A DNA stretch of 64,000 bases from Anseranas semipalmata. Its lineage: Eukaryota > Chordata > Aves > Anseriformes > Anseranatidae. The number at the start of each line of letters is the position of its first letter. Within the stretch, counting starts at the first letter, position 1. Positions 59,416-64,000 of the stretch are shown one piece after another. The DNA is taken from positions 297,380 through 361,379 of the forward strand of contig VXAA01003915.1 of NCBI GenBank assembly GCA_013399115.1, given 5' to 3'. The notes beneath the pieces were generated by a model. That model was given only the letters and a program-made list of their open reading frames with translations, was not told where the DNA came from and made no database searches. The position numbers were made by a program, and so were the translations under genes.

Positions 59416-62400
59416 GTAAGCGGCGGCGCGGGGCTCGCGCCTGCATGCGGAGGAGCATGACGAGCATGCGGGGGCTGGGGCGAGAGCAGGCAGCACGCGC
59501 AGCATCCATTTTCCTGAGGGGTGCATGAACGTGAGCTCGCGGCGATGCGCTCCTCCCGTACCGGCGTCCCTGCCGTGCTGTGCGGGGCGCGGGGGGCCGA
59601 GCGCCCGCAGGACCCCCACGGAGCTGGTCCAGCTCCTCGGTGCCACCTCAGCAGGTGGACGGACCGGGACAGGGCGCTGGGTGCCTCTGCGGGCGTGCAG
59701 AGAGGCTCACTCCCCCGTGCCCCGTCCTTCGGGCACCCTGCGCCTCCTGTGCACCGAGCAGCCCGTTGTTTTTATTTTCCTCTACCTCTAGGCAGATAGC
59801 ACATGCTGCGAGATTAGCTGTCATCCCCCTGGGCTGCCCTCCTCCCTTACACACACATGCACATGCACACGCGCTCACACGTTCTGCTGTCACTACAGAG
59901 CCTACCCACGTTTCCAGATGCTTTGGCATCCCAGCTTGCAGCTCCATGTTCCTGTGTTCTCTCAGAGCCTCTCCACCCACCCCCTCCGTCCTCATGTCCA
60001 GGTACCCTGTGATGAAGCCCCTCGCTCTTCCCTTGCATTGGTGACCCCGCTGAGCCCACACCTTCGCAGTGCCCTGGCCTCCCCCCCTTGCATCCTACCT
60101 GCCCGTGGCCGCAGTGTCGGCGTTCACACACCCCTGAACTGCGGTCTGTTTCCTGTGCCCGTCTCACAGCAGCCTGTCCCCCGTGCGTGGCAGAGGCCGT
60201 AGGGCCCTGGGCAGGGCGCTCGGTGGGGGTGTGGGTGCTGGCACAGCCCAGGCAGGCTGGCTGGCAAAGGGGCTGCATCGTGGTCATCCCACGTCCTGCC
60301 GGGCACCAAGAGGTGCAGGGGGGGTCTCCACCCTCATTTTGGAGGGCCCCGCTGGGACCGGTGAGCTCGGAGCGCAGTTGTGGTACACAAGTGTTTGGCA
60401 CTGCCGAGAGCGGCTGTGCAGGGCAGACACAGCCGGGGCCGAGCATGCTGCAAGCCCACAGTGCGAGCCCCAGCAGAGCTACTGAGGGAGCCTTCTGCAG
60501 CACTGACGGCTGCCCTGGCTCTCGCTTCTGCTGCTTGTGTTGAGATCTTTGCCGTGCCGAACGTGGCGGTGTGTGCAGCTGCGCTGGCTGGCCGTGGTGC
60601 AGAGGCTGTGCGTGGCAGACTGCTCTCCTGCCAGGAGGAGACGCGCTGGGAGACAGAAACCTGGGCACAGACCCCACCGCCTCCCCTCTTCATCAGGGTG
60701 TTGGAGGAAGGTCCATGACCTTCCTTGCTCTGCTCTGCTCCCTGTGCTACATGCATGACCAGGCTTTACAGTCTGCAGGGTTCTCCTGAAAAAGGGAGAC
60801 CTTGAGGGTTCAGGCTTACCCTCAAACTTGGGCTTGAAGAGACAAATCTTAGTATCCAAGGGTTTGCATCAACTGATTGATGGCCATTGTGATTTATTTT
60901 ATGCTAAGCCCACTGCCTTGTTTTTCACCCTAACCTGTTCTCTGCTTTCCCAGACCCCTTATTACTAAACCCAAAGGCGCTGTGTTTAGTAGTAGCCGTT
61001 AGGAAAGGGTTCAGAACAGCCCATTTATTCTACTTTTTGCTGTTCCCTTTGCACAGATACTGCACAAATCCTGGGGTTTGTATTTTTACTCCCAGTTACT
61101 AGTCCTGAAGGCAGTTTCTAGCTGGTGTGATGGGCGTCTTCTTGCACAGACAGGCAGCCCGTTGCCTCTGGGAGAACGTGTTCCCCAGCTGCACGGGCCC
61201 ATCCCTGGTGACCACCAGGCCAGGTCAAAGCCAGGCTTTGTGCAGGCGCCTTGGCAGGGGGACAGACACACGAACCACGGTGCTTTGCCTTGCACCTGCG
61301 CACAGACACGCGAGTGGGGGTGTGGGACGTCACCGTGGGACAACCTGCACACGCGTGAGGGCATGGTGCACAACTTGCATGTGTTTTGATGAGCACAGCT
61401 GCCGGGCGTGAGGGGAAGGGGTGCAAGCTCGTGGAAAGGGAAGTCACGAAAAGCAAAGAAATATCTCTGCCAGAGAATAAATTAAAGGTGAGACCTCTGG
61501 GTCTCCCTTAGGAGTTTGCATCTAGATGCTACCTCTCTTCTACCTGGAGAGGGACCAGGAGCAACAACTGCCCCTATCTCCTGGGAGAGGGATCTGCAGA
61601 CAGTGCCTGGTCTTGGTCGCGATGTCTTCCAGGAAGCTTCAGCGGTTAGTCCCTACCTCACGTCTCGTGGGTCAGGGAGTATGTTGCAGGCAGTCCCACC
61701 ATGCCTCTGCAGGGAGCCTGCCATAGGGAAGATGGGGTTGTCCCTCCTCCCTCGCTTTGTCTTCTGGTGGTTGATCCTCTCCTGCCTTTGCTGCGAAGGG
61801 CAAGTTTCCATGCAGGTCAGCATCCCCACACCTCAGCAGTGTGCAAGTTCAGAGCCTGGCCCCCTTTTCTGAGGGGAAGATGGTGTTAGTGAGTGGGACA
61901 TTTCTACCTGCAGCTTCTTAAGGGGAGATTTGTTGGATGGTCCCTGCCTCTTCTTCCTTGAAGCCTGTCCCTGTCCTGCAGCTTGCCATACATGCCATGG
62001 GCCCACAGCGATACCTGAAAACTTCTTACGTTGCATGTTGTACCAATCCCCTTGGAAAAGCAGATTTCCAGCAAGCTGCTAACAAAGCACTGCTGTCCTG
62101 CAGTCCTGGCTTTTGCTGGATGCAGTTAAAACGTCTGGAGGAAACTGTCCTTGGGAGGCTTGTGGGCTGCGGTCTCTTTGCATTGAGCAGGGAGGGATTA
62201 ACGGCTTTTACACCAGAGTTTCTCCATGGCTCCAGAGGGCAGCGCTAGGGTGCAAGTGATGCTGCACCCCTCATCTGCCTGGGGCCTTGCACTGCCCCAG
62301 CCGTAACACCGAGAGCCCCCCTGAGAGCGGCCGCAGACAGACACGTGCTGGACCGTCAGGGCCGGATCCTGTCAGCATGCTGGGAGGCAGGAGAGTGCGG

Positions 62401-62499
62401 GGACGAGGCACAGAAGGCAGGGAGCGAGGCTGGAGCTGGGGATGGAAGCAGGAACTGTGCATGCCATTCATGTGTTGTGTTTTGTTTCTTGATTCCAAG
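59416..62499 (+). other. SHANK3: 3.1-kb intron before the SHANK microexon
   Basis: The intron is phase 1, with a GTAAGC donor and an acceptor ending gattccaag (AG at 62498-62499) preceded by a T-rich tract. It is GC-rich, especially near its 5' end, which continues the CpG-rich block that starts before the preceding exon. A short CA-rich tract lies at 59850-59880. Many overlapping open frames on both strands are compositional. I recognise no repeat family, RNA gene or further exon here. Confidence 0.8.
59850..59880 (+). repeat. CA-rich imperfect repeat
   Basis: Short interrupted (CA)n tract (acacacatgcacatgcacac...) in the intron after the post-PDZ exon. Confidence 0.8.
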
Positions 62500-62523
62500 C
62501 CTCCATGCGGAGAAGAAAAGGGG
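62500..62523 (+). CDS. SHANK3: SHANK3 24-nt microexon (ASMRRRKG)
   Basis: Twenty-four bases between a consensus acceptor (tttgtttcttgattccaag) and a GTGAGT donor encode, with the incoming G, Ala-Ser-Met-Arg-Arg-Arg-Lys-Gly plus a trailing G. This matches the SHANK3 continuation ELEEL-ASIRRRKG-E after RSKSMTAELEEL, with Met for Ile. The exon is phase 1 to phase 1 and a multiple of three, so inclusion is optional for frame. It inserts a basic RRRK patch into the linker after the PDZ domain. Its size falls in the neural microexon class (3-27 nt), and a small exon at about this place in mammalian SHANK3 is, as I recall, alternatively spliced. It is too short to appear in ordinary open-frame searches; the call rests on splice signals, phase and peptide match together. 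Confidence 0.9.
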
Positions 62524-64000
62524 GTGAGTGAAACCGCACATCCTGGGGCTCGTCCCTTCCCTGTCAGTGCCCAGCAAGCCCCCCAGTCCTCGCCACAGGG
62601 ACAGTCATGGGAAAGCTTATTCTGAAGGCAGGCAGAGCCCCGCAGGGGCAGCCTCCCCTCCCGGCACTGCCGCGGCGGGCAGCAGCCGCTGCCTGCAGCT
62701 CCAGCTGGCCAGCAAAGGGGCAAAAAACTGCACGGTCTCTTGGTCATGGACAGGAATTCCCATTTGTCAGCCAGGCCCCGTGAATGCCCAGGTCTGGCTT
62801 CCCTGGGGTGTTACGCTTGCTTTGGGTGCGCTCCGCAGTGGAAATACCCTGTACACGAATGTCCCCATGTCTGGGGTCCTCCAGTGCAGCTAGGTGGGGA
62901 GAGGAGGTTTGGGGAGAGGGCCACCCACCATGAAGGCCATGTTCTCGGTGCCCAAGCTGGCTGGGGTCAAGCTAGTTGCAGCAGGGGTACGTGTATGGAA
63001 GTTGCGCTATGCAGTGTCCATGTGGACGTGGCACAAGGGACGGTACAAAGACTGGAGATTCTTGCCAGGGCCAGGTGAGAAGGCTCATCCCATGCCTCAT
63101 CCCATGCCCACTGCTCCACGTGTCTCCAGCAAGGGAGTGCGGGGAGCCTGGAGGCCTGACCCCAGGTCTTAGTCTTTCAGCAGCCAAACCCTGTCCTGGT
63201 AATGTGAAGCTACAGAACTGTTTCCTGAGGCACAGGGAAGGCGAGGGATTTACTCTTCTACCCTAATGGAGATAATGGAGAAGCTGAGTAGGGCTATCAA
63301 GTGGGAGGCCTCTGAGGGACCTCCCCTGACCTCCTCTCTAATGAGCAGATCTGCCAGCACTCAGAGGTGGAGGCATTGCAGAAGCCCCATGCCTGAGTGA
63401 TCGGCAGGAGGTCACCAGGGCTGTGCTGGTTGAAGCTGGCAGTCCCCATTCCCGGAGGGTCCCCATGCCTCAGGGCAGCTCCAGCGCTGCCACATCACCC
63501 ACCCCAGCAGCCTGGAGGCAGACAGGAGCCACCCAAGGATGCACTCTGGTGGCATTAAGAGACAGAAAGCAGAATAAAACCAACCACTGAGGTAGATGGA
63601 GGGGGATGAGCATTGCTGTTATTCTTGTCACAGCACTGAAATCCCCGGAGCTGCCCAGAGCAGCTTCCAGAAACACCCATGGGCATGTTTCCAGCACGTG
63701 GTCTTCTTTAAAATCAGCCTGTGACCCATCCTGCCTTGGGGCTTTGCTGTTAGAGGTCCACACAGTCACTCAGCAGAGTTTGGCAGCACGGGGTGAGCCT
63801 GCTCCCACCGCAATGCTGGGAGGTGTGGTTCGGGCTGAGCCACCCTGAGCCTCGGGTGGTGGCTGCAGCATGAGAGCTGCACGGCTCTGGGGGAGAGGAG
63901 CTGTGAAATCCCCCCGAGACAAGGACTGCACCAGGGGGTCTGCTACAAAGACCTGGAGGTTTTGTGCCAAGGAAGTCCAGGAGCTGGCCTGAGCTGCTTC
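62524..64000 (+). other. SHANK3: Start of the intron downstream of the microexon
   Basis: Begins with a GTGAGT donor and runs off the window. I searched for the next expected exon (continuing G-EKLDE, then the segment ending SRRITPAE in SHANK3) and found no match, so it lies beyond base 64000. An ATG frame at 62930-63172 has a good start context but encodes nothing recognisable. No repeat was identified. Confidence 0.7.

Noticed and set aside
62930..63172. ATG frame with good start context (MKAMFSVPKLAG...)
   Set aside because: About 80 codons with no recognised family, intronic, no splice-compatible link to SHANK and no promoter evidence; chance in GC-rich DNA.
1..64000. SHANK2 or SHANK1 instead of SHANK3
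   Set aside because: VDVEGVAW, GVNVVKVGHKQVV and APPPPKRAPSTTLTL fit SHANK3 as recalled; SHANK1/2 have VDEGGVAW and GHRQVVNMIRQ. A formal alignment was not possible here.
1..64000. CRISPR arrays, bacterial operons, tRNA or rRNA genes
   Set aside because: No regularly spaced direct repeats, prokaryotic gene spacing, cloverleaf or rRNA core sequence was seen; the window is vertebrate intronic DNA.

Overview
The window looks like an avian (bird) nuclear chromosome. It is dominated by CR1 non-LTR retrotransposon fragments, several ending in the avian-type ATTCTGTG/ATTCTATG terminal repeats. It has long AT-rich non-coding stretches broken by CpG-dense patches, and its only host protein-coding signal is a set of short exons split by phase-matched introns. 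All recognisable host exons lie on the + strand and belong to one gene, a SHANK postsynaptic scaffold. The residues VDVEGVAWRAG, EVNGVNVVKVGHKQVV and APPPPKRAPSTTLTL point to SHANK3 rather than SHANK1 or SHANK2. This paralogue call rests on recalled family sequences and was not aligned.

Gene layout: bases 1-18606 are upstream intron; no SH3 or ankyrin exon was recognised. The PDZ domain is encoded by three exons (18607-18689, 32995-33119, 56702-56837) separated by introns of 14.3 kb and 23.6 kb. A post-PDZ proline/serine exon follows (59335-59415), then a 24-nt microexon (62500-62523). Intron phases join perfectly (2, 1, 0, 1, 1, 1), and the chain reads continuously from DYIIEEK through the PDZ domain to ELEEL-ASMRRRKG. 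The next exon (expected to continue GEKLDE...) lies beyond base 64000. Two CpG-dense blocks, near 17.5 kb and 58.5-58.8 kb, sit just upstream of in-frame ATGs that read straight into SHANK exons. The second ATG (59163) opens a coding-looking 57-codon extension and is the best candidate for an internal, PDZ-less isoform start.

Intron content: at least ten CR1 pieces of the younger avian type are present. One on the minus strand at 35.8-37.1 kb retains a 250-codon reverse-transcriptase frame. A long decayed minus-strand copy at 43.4-45.4 kb still shows the CR1 ORF1 esterase and ORF2 endonuclease/linker in order. Several much older CR1/L3-like remnants occur at about 9, 13.6, 47, 51-52 and 54.3-54.9 kb. 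A probable single ERV LTR with an adjacent primer-binding-site-like sequence lies at 25175-25619. Simple repeats, a (GGGCT)7 tract and GC-rich minisatellite-like DNA complete the inventory. Most other long open frames, including a 478-codon antisense frame at 57.1-58.5 kb, look like chance openings in GC-rich DNA.

Functionally, the PDZ exons encode a class I peptide-binding domain (FGF-type carboxylate loop, alphaB histidine) of the kind that binds DLGAP/GKAP C-termini at excitatory postsynaptic densities. The main regulatory hypotheses are an internal promoter/start just before the post-PDZ exon, a neural-type microexon, and inverted CR1 arms flanking the central PDZ exon that could promote back-splicing or RNA editing.
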